A stretch of 64,000 nt of DNA from Vicinamibacterales bacterium (GTDB lineage: Bacteria > Acidobacteriota > Vicinamibacteria > Vicinamibacterales > UBA8438), in contig JAPYUM010000004.1 in the NCBI GenBank assembly GCA_029940535.1, forward strand, positions 24,296 through 88,295, given 5' to 3'. Shown in pieces: positions 36,186 to 44,402 of this stretch (its first letter is position 1; each line of letters begins with the position of its first letter). Position numbers and translations under genes: made by a program. The notes below the pieces were generated by a model. That model was not told the DNA's origin. It did not search any database and saw only the letters and a list, made by a program, of their open reading frames with translations.

Positions 36186-36917
36186 GTGGTCACGATCTTT
36201 CCGGGTATGCTCCGGGCGGTGCTCGCCGAGGGTGTGCTCGGTCGCGCGGTCGAGCGGGGTGTCGTGGAGGTGGGGGTTCATGACCTCCGCGATTACACAT
36301 CGGACCGGCATCGGACGGTGGATGACGTGCCGTATGGCGGTGGGCCCGGCATGGTGCTCAAACCTGAACCGTTCGTCCGTGCCAGCGACGCGATCCGGCG
36401 TCAGTACGGGGAGCCCGCCGCGGTGGTGCTGCTGTCACCGCAGGGGCGGCCGTTCAGTCACGTTGAGGCGGTCAGGCTGAGTCGATTGCGCCACGTCATG
36501 CTGCTGTGCGGTCGCTACGAGGGGATTGACGAGCGGGTACGGCAGCGGCTGGCGACCGAGGAGATTTCGATCGGTGACTACGTGTTGAGCGGCGGCGAGT
36601 TGCCGGCAGCGGTGGTGGTGGAGACGGTGGCCCGTCTCGTCCCGGGTGTTGTCGGGGATGCCGACTCGGTGCGAGAGGATTCGTTCGCGAGAGGGCTGCT
36701 CGACTACCCGGACTATACGAGGCCCGCGTCGCTCGATGGGGATGACGTGCCACAGGTTCTCTTGTCGGGGCACCATGCCGACATTCGGACATGGCGCAAA
36801 CACCAGGCGGTGCGTCGGACCCGCGAGCGCCGGCCGGACCTGCTGGAGCGTGCCGCGCTTGACGAGGAAGAGCGGGCCATGTTGCGAGACATGTCGCGGG
36901 ACATGGAGAACGAGTAG
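36186..36917 (+). CDS. trmD: tRNA (guanine37-N1)-methyltransferase
   Basis: Methylates G37 of tRNAs reading CNN codons, preventing frameshifting. The track start (GTG 36186) gives 243 aa beginning VTIFPGM, but the conserved family start [11 protein letters not shown] continues four codons upstream to a CTG at 36174, which would overlap the rimM stop as CTGA. That CTG is probably the true start or a mutated ATG/GTG. Motifs: [72 protein letters not shown] (trefoil-knot SAM site), and [12 protein letters not shown]. Confidence 0.96.
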   Translation: MVTIFPGMLRAVLAEGVLGRAVERGVVEVGVHDLRDYTSDRHRTVDDVPYGGGPGMVLKPEPFVRASDAIRRQYGEPAAVVLLSPQGRPFSHVEAVRLSRLRHVMLLCGRYEGIDERVRQRLATEEISIGDYVLSGGELPAAVVVETVARLVPGVVGDADSVREDSFARGLLDYPDYTRPASLDGDDVPQVLLSGHHADIRTWRKHQAVRRTRERRPDLLERAALDEEERAMLRDMSRDMENE

Positions 36918-36945
36918 TGTCGTGGCGGATACGGGAGTGACACAG

Positions 36946-37317
36946 GTGACCGAAGTGACAACAACGAATGCGATCGAAACGATAGAGCAGGCTCAGCTGC
37001 AGGAACGTCCGGACCTCCGGCCTGGCCTGACGGTGCGCGTCCACGCCAAGATTCGTGAAGGCGAGAAGGAACGGATCCAGGTGTTTGAGGGCGTGGTCAT
37101 CGGGCTCAAACGCGCGGGCGCCCGGAGTACGTTCACGGTCCGGAAGGTGTCGTTCGGTCAGGGCGTGGAGCGGATTTTCCCGTTGCACTCGCCGTCGATT
37201 GACAAGATCGAGATCGGTCGGGCGGCGCGCGTGCGGCGCGCGAAACTCTACTTCTTGCGCAAGCTGCGTGGGCGGGCGGCCCGGCTCCGCGAGAAGCGCC
37301 GGCCCGCCGCTGGGTGA
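36946..37317 (+). CDS. rplS: 50S ribosomal protein bL19
   Basis: Large-subunit protein at the 30S-50S interface. The ORF track hides it in a longer frame. The GTG at 36946 has a GGGAG site seven bases upstream and gives about 123 aa; GTGs at 36922, 36937 and 36955 are alternatives. Core sequence: [98 protein letters not shown], which is clear bL19. The short N-terminal tail is Thr/Glu-rich. It overlaps rnhB by four bases. Confidence 0.95.
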   Translation: MTEVTTTNAIETIEQAQLQERPDLRPGLTVRVHAKIREGEKERIQVFEGVVIGLKRAGARSTFTVRKVSFGQGVERIFPLHSPSIDKIEIGRAARVRRAKLYFLRKLRGRAARLREKRRPAAG

Positions 37318-37964
37318 CAGGTCGGACTCACTCGAATCGGCGCGGGCGCGTGTCGGCGCGCCGCACCATCGAGAACGAGTTGCGTCGGCTGGGGTTCGCA
37401 CGGATCGCCGGGGTCGACGAGGTCGGACGCGGATCGCTGGCTGGTCCGGTCGTCGCGGCGGCGGTCGTACTGCCGCCAGGCGATCGTCTGGTCGGCTTGC
37501 GCGACTCGAAACTTCTGACCGCGGCGGCGCGCGACCGACTCTATGAGAAAATTCTGACCGCCTGCGTCTCGTGGTCGGTCGGCGTTGGCGACACGGAGGC
37601 GATCGATCGGCTCAACATTCACCGTGCGTCGCTGGTGGCGATGCGAGCCGCGGTCACGGGGCTGGCGCCGCTGCCGGATTTCGCGCTGGTTGACGCATTC
37701 CGCATTCCCGACCTGTTCATCCCCCAGCGCGGTATCGTCGGTGGCGATCGTCGTTGTGCCGGTGTCGCGGCCGCATCCATCGTCGCCAAGGTGTTCCGTG
37801 ACCGTCTGATGATTAAGTTGCATCGGACGGATTCCCGCTACGGTTTTGATCGGCACAAGGGGTACGGCACGGCGGACCACCTGACCGCTCTGGCGAGGTA
37901 CGGCTATTCGCCGGCGCACCGGCGCTCGTTCCGACCGACTGCCCTGTCTGATACCATCGATTGA
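37314..37964 (+). CDS. rnhB: Ribonuclease HII
   Basis: Cleaves the RNA strand of RNA-DNA hybrids and removes misincorporated ribonucleotides. The 216-aa product has the type 2 RNase H motifs: [23 protein letters not shown] (catalytic Asp-Glu), [29 protein letters not shown] (third acidic residue) and [19 protein letters not shown], then [16 protein letters not shown]. It is coupled to rplS through a GTGA overlap and ends the well-defined operon; the next frame begins 19 bp later. Confidence 0.96.
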   Translation: MTGRTHSNRRGRVSARRTIENELRRLGFARIAGVDEVGRGSLAGPVVAAAVVLPPGDRLVGLRDSKLLTAAARDRLYEKILTACVSWSVGVGDTEAIDRLNIHRASLVAMRAAVTGLAPLPDFALVDAFRIPDLFIPQRGIVGGDRRCAGVAAASIVAKVFRDRLMIKLHRTDSRYGFDRHKGYGTADHLTALARYGYSPAHRRSFRPTALSDTID

Positions 37965-37983
37965 CTTCACGGAGACGCGCAGA

Positions 37984-38428
37984 GTGGCGGACGAGGGACA
38001 CGAGAACGGAGAGGGTGCCGGCGACGCGGCTGGTCCGCTCGGCGACATTCTCGAGACGTTTCGACACCGGATCTCCGAGGCGCAGGGGGACGACGCGATC
38101 GCTGAGCGACACTACTTGCTGGGTGTCGCGTGCGGTCGGGCCGGTCGCTACGACGAGGCGAAGGGACAGCTCGAAGACGCGTCTGAATCATCAAGATACT
38201 GTTTTTCGGCGGCGTCGCTGTTGGGGCGGATCTATCGAGACGAAGGCAACCCCGCCGACGCCCGATGAGGGATGGACGCTGCTCTATCATCTCGGGACGA
38301 CGCTCGACGGGATGGACGAGTCGGCTCGCGCGCTGGCCGAGTTCTTGGAGTTACAGGGGACCGCCGGCGAGTATCGGGATGTCGAGCAGCGGGTTGGCCG
38401 GCTGACAGAGACCTTGCTGGGAGGATGA
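37984..38428 (+). pseudogene. TPR-like protein, frameshifted
   Basis: The first frame (GTG 37984 to TGA 38268) encodes a TPR-like stretch, AERHYLLGVACGRAGRYDEAKGQLEDA and CFSAASLLGRIYRDEGNPADA. Immediately after, a different frame continues PDEGWTLLYHLGTTLDGMDESARALAEFLELQGTAGEYRDVEQRVGRLTETLLGG to the TGA at 38428. The two halves read as one tetratricopeptide protein of roughly 150 aa, with an out-of-frame deletion, possibly of a dozen residues, around 38258-38268. Function is unknown. It lies between rnhB and a small membrane gene. Confidence 0.7.
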
Positions 38429-38696
38429 GATTCATCGCCTGGGCCGAACGCTGCTGATCGTCTATCTGCTCGAGACAGGGGCGGTGCTGTTGATTGCCCC
38501 GTGGTCTACCTTCTGGGAGCGTAACTTGCTCGTGGACACGTTGCCCGTGTTCGGCGGGGTCGTGCAACTGGCGATGGTACGGGGTGCCGTCTCCGGGGTT
38601 GGGGCCGTCAACCTGGGCGCCGGAGCCTGGGAACTGGTGGCGTGGATCCGTGCGGGAGCGCGTCGCTTCGGGACGCACGGTGGTCAGAGTCTTTAA
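38425..38696 (+). pseudogene. Small membrane protein, frameshifted near its start
   Basis: The ATG at 38425 overlaps the TPR gene stop (ATGA) but stops after ten codons (MRFIAWAERC). The other frame reads IHRLGRTLLIVYLLETGAVLLIAPWSTFWERNLLVDTLPVFGGVVQLAMVRGAVSGVGAVNLGAGAWELVAW to the TAA at 38696, a hydrophobic protein with two probable TM segments, but has no ATG, GTG or TTG ahead of LGRTLL. One base gained or lost at 38425-38441 would join start and body. The body has the sharp coding bias of a real gene. Function is unknown. Confidence 0.6.
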
Positions 38697-39366
38697 TCGT
38701 CGCCCGATTCTTTCACTCGTCACGGGTCGTGAGCGTCTTCCTGCGTCGAGATCCGGTGTCACCGGACTGCTCGACCTGGTGGCAGCGGCGGTGACGGCGG
38801 GCGTGGATCTCATCCAGGTGCGAGAGCCTGATCTGCCCGACGCGGACCTTTTTGCTCTCGTCCACCGATGCGTGGGGCTCGCCGCCGGGTCGCACACTTC
38901 GGTCCTGGTCAATGACCGGCTGGACATCGCGTTGGCGGCTCGGGCCGCGGGTGTGCATCTGCGGGGGGACTCGGTGACCGCCTCGGCGATGCGCCGGCAT
39001 ACCCCACCGGGGTTTCTGTTGGGTCGGTCGGTGCATGGCGCGGCCGAGGCGGCGGCGGTCGAGTCCGGCGGTGGCGTGGACTACGTGACCTTCGGAACCG
39101 TCTATCGGTCGCGGTCGAAACCTGGGCTGGCGCCTCACGGGGTCGAATCGCTGGCCGCGGCAGTCCGAGCGGTCAGCGTGCCGGTGCTGGCGATCGGCGG
39201 CGTAACGGTCGATAACACCGGGGAAGTGTTTCGGGCCGGTGCAGCCGGCGTGGCCGCCATTGGTCTCTTCGCCGATGCGACCGCAGTCGGCGATACTGCT
39301 GGTCTCCGGCAGGTCGTCGGCGCGATCCGCGGCTCGTATGCGAGACATTATGTCCACCGAGAGTGA
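38680..39366 (+). CDS. thiE: Thiamine-phosphate synthase family protein (ThiE/TenI)
   Basis: Couples HMP-pyrophosphate with thiazole phosphate, or acts as the related TenI isomerase. The GTG at 38680 gives 228 aa; the track start at 38494 lies inside the small membrane gene. TIM-barrel motifs: RPILSLVTGRERLP, AAVTAGVDLIQVREPDLPDADLFALV, VLVNDRLDIALAARAAGVHLRGDSV, LLGRSVHGAAEAAAVESGGGVDYVTFGTVYRSRSKPGLAPHG and VPVLAIGGVTVDNTGEVFRAGAAGVAAIGLFA. No thiamine riboswitch or other thi gene is seen nearby. ThiE versus TenI cannot be settled here. Confidence 0.88.
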   Translation: MVRVFNRRPILSLVTGRERLPASRSGVTGLLDLVAAAVTAGVDLIQVREPDLPDADLFALVHRCVGLAAGSHTSVLVNDRLDIALAARAAGVHLRGDSVTASAMRRHTPPGFLLGRSVHGAAEAAAVESGGGVDYVTFGTVYRSRSKPGLAPHGVESLAAAVRAVSVPVLAIGGVTVDNTGEVFRAGAAGVAAIGLFADATAVGDTAGLRQVVGAIRGSYARHYVHRE

Positions 39367-40183
39367 CGGAACACCCGCTTCGGCCGGCAGCGTCGGCGCA
39401 CGTCTCCGTGCGGCCCGCGAGGCGCGACAGGTCTCTCTGCGGCAGATTGCTGCCACCACAAAAATCTCCGTCGGCGCGTTGGAGGCGCTGGAGCAGACCG
39501 ACCTCTCGCGTCTGCCAGGCGGAATCTTCACCCGTGCCTTCGTGCGGTCCTACGCCACGGAAGTGGGGCTCGACCCCGAGGAGACGATGCGGGACTTCAC
39601 GGTCGAGGTGGACGAGGCGCAGGTCTCCGAGTCCGCGTTGGCCGACGCCGAGTCACAGCAACACGATCTGTTCCAGAGCCAGCAACGTATGGCGGGGACG
39701 GCACTCACGCTGGTTCTGATCGGATTGCCAGTGGCCTTGCTGCTCGGGTTTCTCGGCACGCGGGGCTCGTCGACCCCCGACGACGGGACCGCGCCGTTAT
39801 CAGTCGCCGCCGTCGAGACACCGGCGCCGACCGCCGCGGTCGTCGAAACGCCGGTGGCGCCGCCACGGGTCGAGCCCCCCGTACGTCCAGTCCCGGCACC
39901 GCCCGTGCCTGCATCGAATGACTCGCTCGCTCTGGTCTTGAGCCCGCGTGACGAGTGCTGGGTGTCGCTGACGATTGATGGCGACCTGGTGTTTTCACGC
40001 GTCATGCGCGGGGGCGAACGCGCGTCCTATGAGGCCAATGAGGAGATCATCCTCAACATCGGTGACGCCGGCGCATTCGGGTTCGTGCTCAATGAACAAG
40101 ATGGCCGTACCCTCGGCGATTCCGGTGAGGTGGTGACGGAAACCATCACCCTCGAGAACTATCGCAGCTTCATTGCCCCTTAG
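39350..40183 (+). CDS. RodZ-like helix-turn-helix membrane protein
   Basis: A 277-aa protein from the ATG at 39350, overlapping thiE. N-terminal HTH_25 domain (VGARLRAAREARQVSLRQIAATTKISVGALEALEQTDLSRLPGGIFTRAFVRSYA, about residues 15-70), one TM segment (GTALTLVLIGLPVALLLGFLG), a Pro/Ala/Val-rich linker, and a C-terminal DUF4115 domain (DECWVSLTIDGDLVFSRVMRGGERASYEANEEIILNIGDAGAFGFVLN). This is the RodZ layout, which ties MreB to the rod-shape machinery. The MreB partner is not in the window. Confidence 0.9.
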   Translation: MSTESDGTPASAGSVGARLRAAREARQVSLRQIAATTKISVGALEALEQTDLSRLPGGIFTRAFVRSYATEVGLDPEETMRDFTVEVDEAQVSESALADAESQQHDLFQSQQRMAGTALTLVLIGLPVALLLGFLGTRGSSTPDDGTAPLSVAAVETPAPTAAVVETPVAPPRVEPPVRPVPAPPVPASNDSLALVLSPRDECWVSLTIDGDLVFSRVMRGGERASYEANEEIILNIGDAGAFGFVLNEQDGRTLGDSGEVVTETITLENYRSFIAP

Positions 40184-40224
40184 CCACGTCAAGTCAGCCT
40201 GGAGGTCGTCTGTCTTCTGCGCTC

Positions 40225-40970
40225 GTGATGTTGTTCCGCCGTGGGCGCATCCCGCTGGATGTACGGGAGTTCGCGGCTCGAGGTGGGTTGACCGGGACCG
40301 TGTCCGACCAACTCGAGTTGCTGTTGTGCCTGCTGGAGGATCCGGATCCGGGCGTGGTGCAGTTGGCCGAGCAGACCCTCGACGCGATTCCGACGGACGC
40401 GCTGGCTGGCTGGCTGGCGGGACGGGCGGCGACGCCCGAGCTGCGCGCGGCTTTCGCATCGCGAGGCATCGCCCGTCGGTTCGACCGGCGCCGGAGGGGG
40501 CGCCGTCACCGTTGCCGGAGCCAAGCGAGGAACCGGACGAGCAGACGGAGGCCGACGTGCGTCCTCAGGTCCTGTCCTCGCTGCCGGTCATCGAACGCAT
40601 CAAGCTCGCACTCCGGGGGAGTCGGGAGCAGCGGTCGGTGTTGATCCGGGATCCAAGCAAGGTGGTGTCGGTGGCGGTGCTCGGGAGTCCCAAGCTGAAC
40701 GTGAACGAGATCGAGGCCTACGCCCGGATGACGAGTGTGCAAGAGGAAGTCTTGCGGGTCATCGGCACCGGTCGCCAGTGGGTCAAGCACTACTCAGTCA
40801 TGTCGGCGCTGGTCGGCAACCCAAAGACGCCGATCGCGATCGCGATGCCGCTGGTGACCCGGCTCAACGAGCGCGATTTGAAACTGGTCACGCGCGACCG
40901 CACCGTCTCCGACGGCGTGCGGGCGGCGGCGCGCAAGTTCCTGATGTCGGGGGAAGCCCGGCGGCGCTAG
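40225..40970 (+). pseudogene. Conserved orphan protein, frameshifted
   Basis: Two frames join at about 40480-40490. The first (from GTG 40225) reads RRGRIPLDVREFAARGGLTGTVSDQLELLLCLLEDPDPGVVQLAEQTLDAIPTDALAGWLAGRAATPELRAAFASRGIA. The second then reads PSVRPAPEGAPSPLPEPSEEPDEQTEADVRPQVLSSLPVIERIKLALRGSREQRSVLIRDPSKVVSVAVLGSPKLNVNEIEAYARMTSVQEEVLRVIG to the TAG at 40970. Together they make about 248 aa: an HEAT-like N-terminus, a Pro/Glu linker and a helical C-terminus with a NPKTPIAIAMPLVTRLNERDLKLV repeat. One base deleted in the linker explains the break. Function is unknown. Confidence 0.72.
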
Positions 40971-40993
40971 TGGCCAGACCCTGGTCACGTCCG

Positions 40994-41155
40994 AGCAGCC
41001 CGTGGTGAAAGTCCCGATGTATTCGACCGACGCTGAATCCCGCCGATCGGCGTTGTTCATCGGTCGCATACTGCCGGTCTTCTCCCTCTTCTCGCCTTGT
41101 TCGGCGGGTCCAGCGGCGGTCTCGGTGCTGACCGGGACTTTCACCACGGACTGCT
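40994..41155 (-). repeat. Structured intergenic element D (about 162 bp, long complementary arms)
   Basis: Lies between convergent genes. The arms at 40994-41016 and 41133-41155 (AGCAGTCCGTGGTGAAAGTC... read on the minus strand) are complementary over 23 nt with one mismatch. A second, nested stem CCCGCCGA/TTCGGCGGG surrounds the core, which on the minus strand contains AAGGCGAGAAGAGGGAG and GACCGATGAACAACGCCG, shared with elements B and C. The outer arm overlaps the TAG stop of the minus-strand gene. Confidence 0.75.
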
Positions 41156-41402
41156 AGGACGCCTTCCCACGACCCTTTCGCGTGACCCCGGTCCGCTTTC
41201 TGGCCGCGCTCCGTGCGGCCAGAATCCACTCCGATCGCATTTGGGACAGGCCGTCCATGTAGACGGCGACACGGACTCGTTCCTGCTCGCCGTCGAGTGT
41301 CTTCAACAGCGTCACGGCTCGTTGGAGATCTCGTTCCACGGTGGCGCGGGTCGTGTCGTTGTACAGCCGCTTGATCTCCGCTCGTATCTCGGTCGGTGTC
41401 AT
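41154..41402 (-). CDS. Hypothetical protein
   Basis: Not recognised. The ATG at 41402 gives 82 aa: TPTEIRAEIKRLYNDTTRATVERDLQRAVTLLKTLDGEQERVRVAVYMDGLSQMRSEWILAARSAARKR. It is helical and charged, with a basic C-terminal tail (KRTGVTRKGRGKAS) suggesting nucleic-acid contact. The track start five codons earlier is possible. It lies downstream of polX on the same strand, 37 bp after its stop, so it is probably cotranscribed with polX. Its TAG stop lies within the arm of element D. Confidence 0.65.
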   Translation of the reverse strand: MTPTEIRAEIKRLYNDTTRATVERDLQRAVTLLKTLDGEQERVRVAVYMDGLSQMRSEWILAARSAARKRTGVTRKGRGKAS

Positions 41403-41438
41403 AAGCCTGTAACGCACTCTACGTCTGTTGGTGGCTCC

Positions 41439-43166
41439 TCATCCGTCGACCCGATGGCGTCGGAGCGATGCGCGAAAGGCATCGAGCGGCAGCGTATTGA
41501 GGACATCGCCAGGCTCAGCCCAGGCCCGGCGGGCGGTCGTCACCCCCCAGCGCAACAGATTGAACGCCGTGGGGGCATGCGCGTCGGTGGAGATGACGAG
41601 TTTGACCCCACGCTCGCGCGCCAGTCGAGCGTGGCTATCCGACAGGTCGAGACGATGGATCTGCGAGTTGATCTCCATGGCCACGCCGGTCCGCGCCGCC
41701 GCGTCGAACACCGGTTCGAGCTTCAGCTTGTAGGGAGCGCGTCGCAACAGGAGGCGGCCGGTGGGATGGCCAATGATGTCGACCATTGGCGACTCGATGG
41801 CTCGCAGGAGCCGGTCGGTCATCTGGTGCTCGTCCTGTCCAAACGCGGAATGGACGGACGCCACGACGAGATCGAGCTCGGCCAGGCAGTCATCGGCGAG
41901 ATCCAGGGTGCCGTCGGCCCGGATGTCACATTCGATACCGGCCAGGAGCGTGATGCCCTCGAGTGTCGAGCTCACCTCGCGAATACGTCTGGCGTGGTCG
42001 AGCGCGCGCCGCTCGTCGAGGCCGTTCGCCATCGCCAGTGCCTGACTATGGTCGGTCACCGCCAGATACTCCAAACCGGCCTCTCGGGCCGCTCTAGCCA
42101 TGGTCTCGACATCCGCCTTGCCATCGGTGGCCGTCGTGTGGCTGTGCAGGTCGCCTCTCAAGTCGGAGCGCTCGATCAAGCACGGTAGGTTCCCGTTCGC
42201 CGCGGCCTCGATTTCGCCTCGATTCTCTCGTAGCTCGGGAGGCACGTAGGCAAGACCGAGCGTCGCATAGACATCGGCTTCCGACGCGCCGGCGACATAC
42301 TCGCCGTCGGCCACGCGGAAAAGACCATACTCGTTCAACTTGAGACCGCGTCGTAGCGCGAGGTCTCTGACGGCAATGTTGTGGGCCTTGGACCCGGTGA
42401 AGTACTGCGCGGCGGCGCCCGCGCTCTCGGAGGCCACGACGCGCAGGTCGACCTGAATGCCGCCTCGCAGCAGGACGCTGGACTTGGTCGGGCCCTGACC
42501 CAGCACCCGTTCGACGTCCGGGAACCGGACGAAGTGGGGCATCAGCGCGTCAGTCGCGCCGACGGCCAACAGGTCGATGTCGCCACAGGTCTCGCACCCG
42601 CGACGCAGACTGCCGACCGGGAAGATCGTTGCGTCAGGGGCTGCGGTGCGCAGGTGCTCGGCGAGTCGCGTGGCGATCGCGTCGGCACGCCCGACCAGGT
42701 GCCGCCCGACTCGTGCCCGGTGCTCAGCCAGCGAGCGGAGCAGGAGCGCTTCCTTCTTGGCCCCCATGCCCTTGAGCTGTCGGAGCCGACCCTCGGTGGC
42801 GGCGGACTCGAGCTCGTCCAGGGTCTCGATGCCAAGCTCGCCATACAGGGTCCTCACCGTTTTCGGACCGACGCCCTGGAGTCGGAGCATGTCCAGGATG
42901 GAGGCCGGGAACTCCTGACGCAGCTCATCGAAATAGACGAGCCCCTTGGTATCGACGAGCTCGCGAATCTTCGCGGCGAGATCCTTGCCGATACCGGGGA
43001 TGCCGCGTAGGTCCGGGTCCGTCAGATCGGCGATGCTCTCCGCCATGTGGCCGACGATATCGGCCGCGTTGCGGTACGCACGGATCTTGAACGGGTTGGC
43101 GCCCTTGATCTCCAAGAGATCGCCAATGTCACTGAAGATCCGTGCGATGCCAACATTGTCAGTCAT
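41439..43166 (-). CDS. polX: DNA polymerase X family protein with PHP domain
   Basis: PolX fills short gaps in base-excision repair and has a PHP-domain 3'-5' exonuclease/AP endonuclease. The 575-aa product: helix-hairpin-helix region (KIRAYRNAADIV, GIPGIGKDLAAKIREL, LQGVGPKTVRTLYGELG), polymerase palm with the catalytic GSLRRGCETCGDIDLL and VDLRVV, a segment FTGSKAHNIAVRDLALRRGLKLNEYGLF, and a C-terminal PHP domain (DLRGDLHSHTTATDGKADVETMARAAREAGLEYLAVTDHS, HPTGRLLLRR, STDAHAP). ATG at 43166. A strong GC hairpin (43188-43216) lies just upstream. Confidence 0.96.
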   Translation of the reverse strand: MTDNVGIARIFSDIGDLLEIKGANPFKIRAYRNAADIVGHMAESIADLTDPDLRGIPGIGKDLAAKIRELVDTKGLVYFDELRQEFPASILDMLRLQGVGPKTVRTLYGELGIETLDELESAATEGRLRQLKGMGAKKEALLLRSLAEHRARVGRHLVGRADAIATRLAEHLRTAAPDATIFPVGSLRRGCETCGDIDLLAVGATDALMPHFVRFPDVERVLGQGPTKSSVLLRGGIQVDLRVVASESAGAAAQYFTGSKAHNIAVRDLALRRGLKLNEYGLFRVADGEYVAGASEADVYATLGLAYVPPELRENRGEIEAAANGNLPCLIERSDLRGDLHSHTTATDGKADVETMARAAREAGLEYLAVTDHSQALAMANGLDERRALDHARRIREVSSTLEGITLLAGIECDIRADGTLDLADDCLAELDLVVASVHSAFGQDEHQMTDRLLRAIESPMVDIIGHPTGRLLLRRAPYKLKLEPVFDAAARTGVAMEINSQIHRLDLSDSHARLARERGVKLVISTDAHAPTAFNLLRWGVTTARRAWAEPGDVLNTLPLDAFRASLRRHRVDG

Positions 43167-43187
43167 TACTCAGACGGGGCTGCGCCC

Positions 43188-43216
43188 GGGCCCCACGCGG
43201 GCCCTCGCGGGGGCCC
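43188..43216. repeat. GC-rich hairpin upstream of polX
   Basis: GGGCCCC (43188-43194) and GGGGCCC (43210-43216) form a perfect stem, with an inner CGCG pair in the loop. It lies 22 bp upstream of the polX start in the gap that also holds element B. It could act on transcription or translation of polX; this is a structural observation only. Confidence 0.5.
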
Positions 43217-43290
43217 CAAAGCCCCACTCCGGTCCCGCGGGCCGCGCATTGTCGCGCGCCCTGGTTAGGGTGCTAAAAACGCCGCAGGGT

Positions 43291-43395
43291 GGTTTCCTGG
43301 CAAGCCGTTCGTCTGGCCAGGCGCAAGGAGGGAGCATGCAGGCGGCATGTGACCGACGAAGCAACGCCGCCAGGCGGACGGATCGCCAGGAAACC
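43291..43395 (+). repeat. Structured intergenic element B (about 105 bp)
   Basis: Ends GGTTTCCTGGC and GCCAGGAAACC form a perfect 11-bp terminal stem; inner CCGT/ACGG and GTCTGGC/GCCAGGC (one G-U pair) stems follow. The core reads AGGCGCAAGGAGGGAGCA and GACCGACGAAGCAACGCCG on the plus strand, nearly identical to element C. The outermost base is the G of the TAG stop of the minus-strand GHMP kinase gene. It is antisense to both neighbouring genes. Confidence 0.78.
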
Positions 43396-44396
43396 TAGGT
43401 GTCATGTGACTTTACCAGTAGACCGTCGGTGTCGATGCTGCACTCCAGCAGTTGCGCGCCCGCGTCGGCGAGCGCCTGGCAGACTTCGGCCCGGCGATCC
43501 GGGTCGACCAGAAAGAAGATGCATCCGCCGCCGCCCGCGCCGCAGACCTTTCCCGCCTCGGCGCCGGCACTACGGGCGCTCGCCATCAGGGTCTCGATGG
43601 TGGGGGTGGTGACGCCCGGCGCCAGCGCTTGGCGTGCCTGCCACTCGCGGTTTACCTGTGTTGACAGCTCTGTCCAATCGCCGCGAGTCAGCGCGTCTCG
43701 AATGTCCGTCGCGATGTCGCGAATGCGGTCGAACTCCGCGGACAGCGCGTCGTCGCCCTCGATGTGACGCCTTGTGATATCCCAGTTGTTGAGACCCGAG
43801 GACCGGGAGTCGCCGCTGTAGACCAACACGAGGCGGCGTTGTAGCTCGGCCGTGTCGACCTCGATGGGCACCCTCGTGACGCCGACCGGGCCGAGCTCGA
43901 CCGCCGAGACCCCACCGTACAGCGCAGGCCGGTAGTCCTGGACACCGGTCGGGATTCCGAGTGTCCGCGCCTCGAGGTTCATCGCGAGGGCGAGCAGTTG
44001 CTCCGACGAGTACTGGTTGCCACGCCAGCGCGCGAGTGCGGCGCAGACCGCGATGGTCAGAGCGGATGAGCCGGCGATGCCGGCCCCCATCGGCGAAGCC
44101 GCGCGGGTGGTGATCTGGACCCCGTCGACCTGAAAAAATCGTGCAATGTGGGCCAGCAGCCGGTTCTCACCGGTGGTGTCGAGTTCTTCCCACCGGCCGG
44201 CGGTCAGGGTGTGGCCGGTGTCCTCCGACCGCACGCTCACACGGCCGTCACGTCTGGCCGTCACGGTGCAGGCGGCACGCAAGCGAATGGCGACGTTGAC
44301 GGTCTGTGCGCCCGGATGAAACAGATAGAGCGGCCAGATATCGAGCGTGCCCCCACCGAAGTCGAGACGGGTCGGTGCGGAAGAGTTAACCTGCAC
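43395..44396 (-). CDS. GHMP family sugar kinase (D-glycero-D-manno-heptose 7-phosphate kinase-like)
   Basis: From the GTG at 44396 the product is 333 aa and begins QVNSSAPTRLDFGGGTLDIWPLYLFHPGAQTVNVAI, the typical start of the HddA/galactokinase-like GHMP group; the track start 20 codons upstream lies ahead of a TATAAT box and is rejected. Motifs: the ATP-binding SPMGAGIAGSSALTIAV near residue 105, GIPTGVQDYRPALYGGVSAVELG, and the C-terminal KVCGAGGGGCIFFLV. The family phosphorylates sugars for LPS heptose or fucose metabolism; the substrate is undecided. Its TAG stop abuts element B. Confidence 0.88.
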   Translation of the reverse strand: MQVNSSAPTRLDFGGGTLDIWPLYLFHPGAQTVNVAIRLRAACTVTARRDGRVSVRSEDTGHTLTAGRWEELDTTGENRLLAHIARFFQVDGVQITTRAASPMGAGIAGSSALTIAVCAALARWRGNQYSSEQLLALAMNLEARTLGIPTGVQDYRPALYGGVSAVELGPVGVTRVPIEVDTAELQRRLVLVYSGDSRSSGLNNWDITRRHIEGDDALSAEFDRIRDIATDIRDALTRGDWTELSTQVNREWQARQALAPGVTTPTIETLMASARSAGAEAGKVCGAGGGGCIFFLVDPDRRAEVCQALADAGAQLLECSIDTDGLLVKSHDT

Positions 44397-44402
44397 CGGC
44401 GC

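Noticed and set aside
38451-38455. Selenocysteine reading of TGA in the small membrane gene, prompted by SelB
   Set aside because: The frame containing TGA is not the coding frame of the protein body, and no SECIS hairpin follows.
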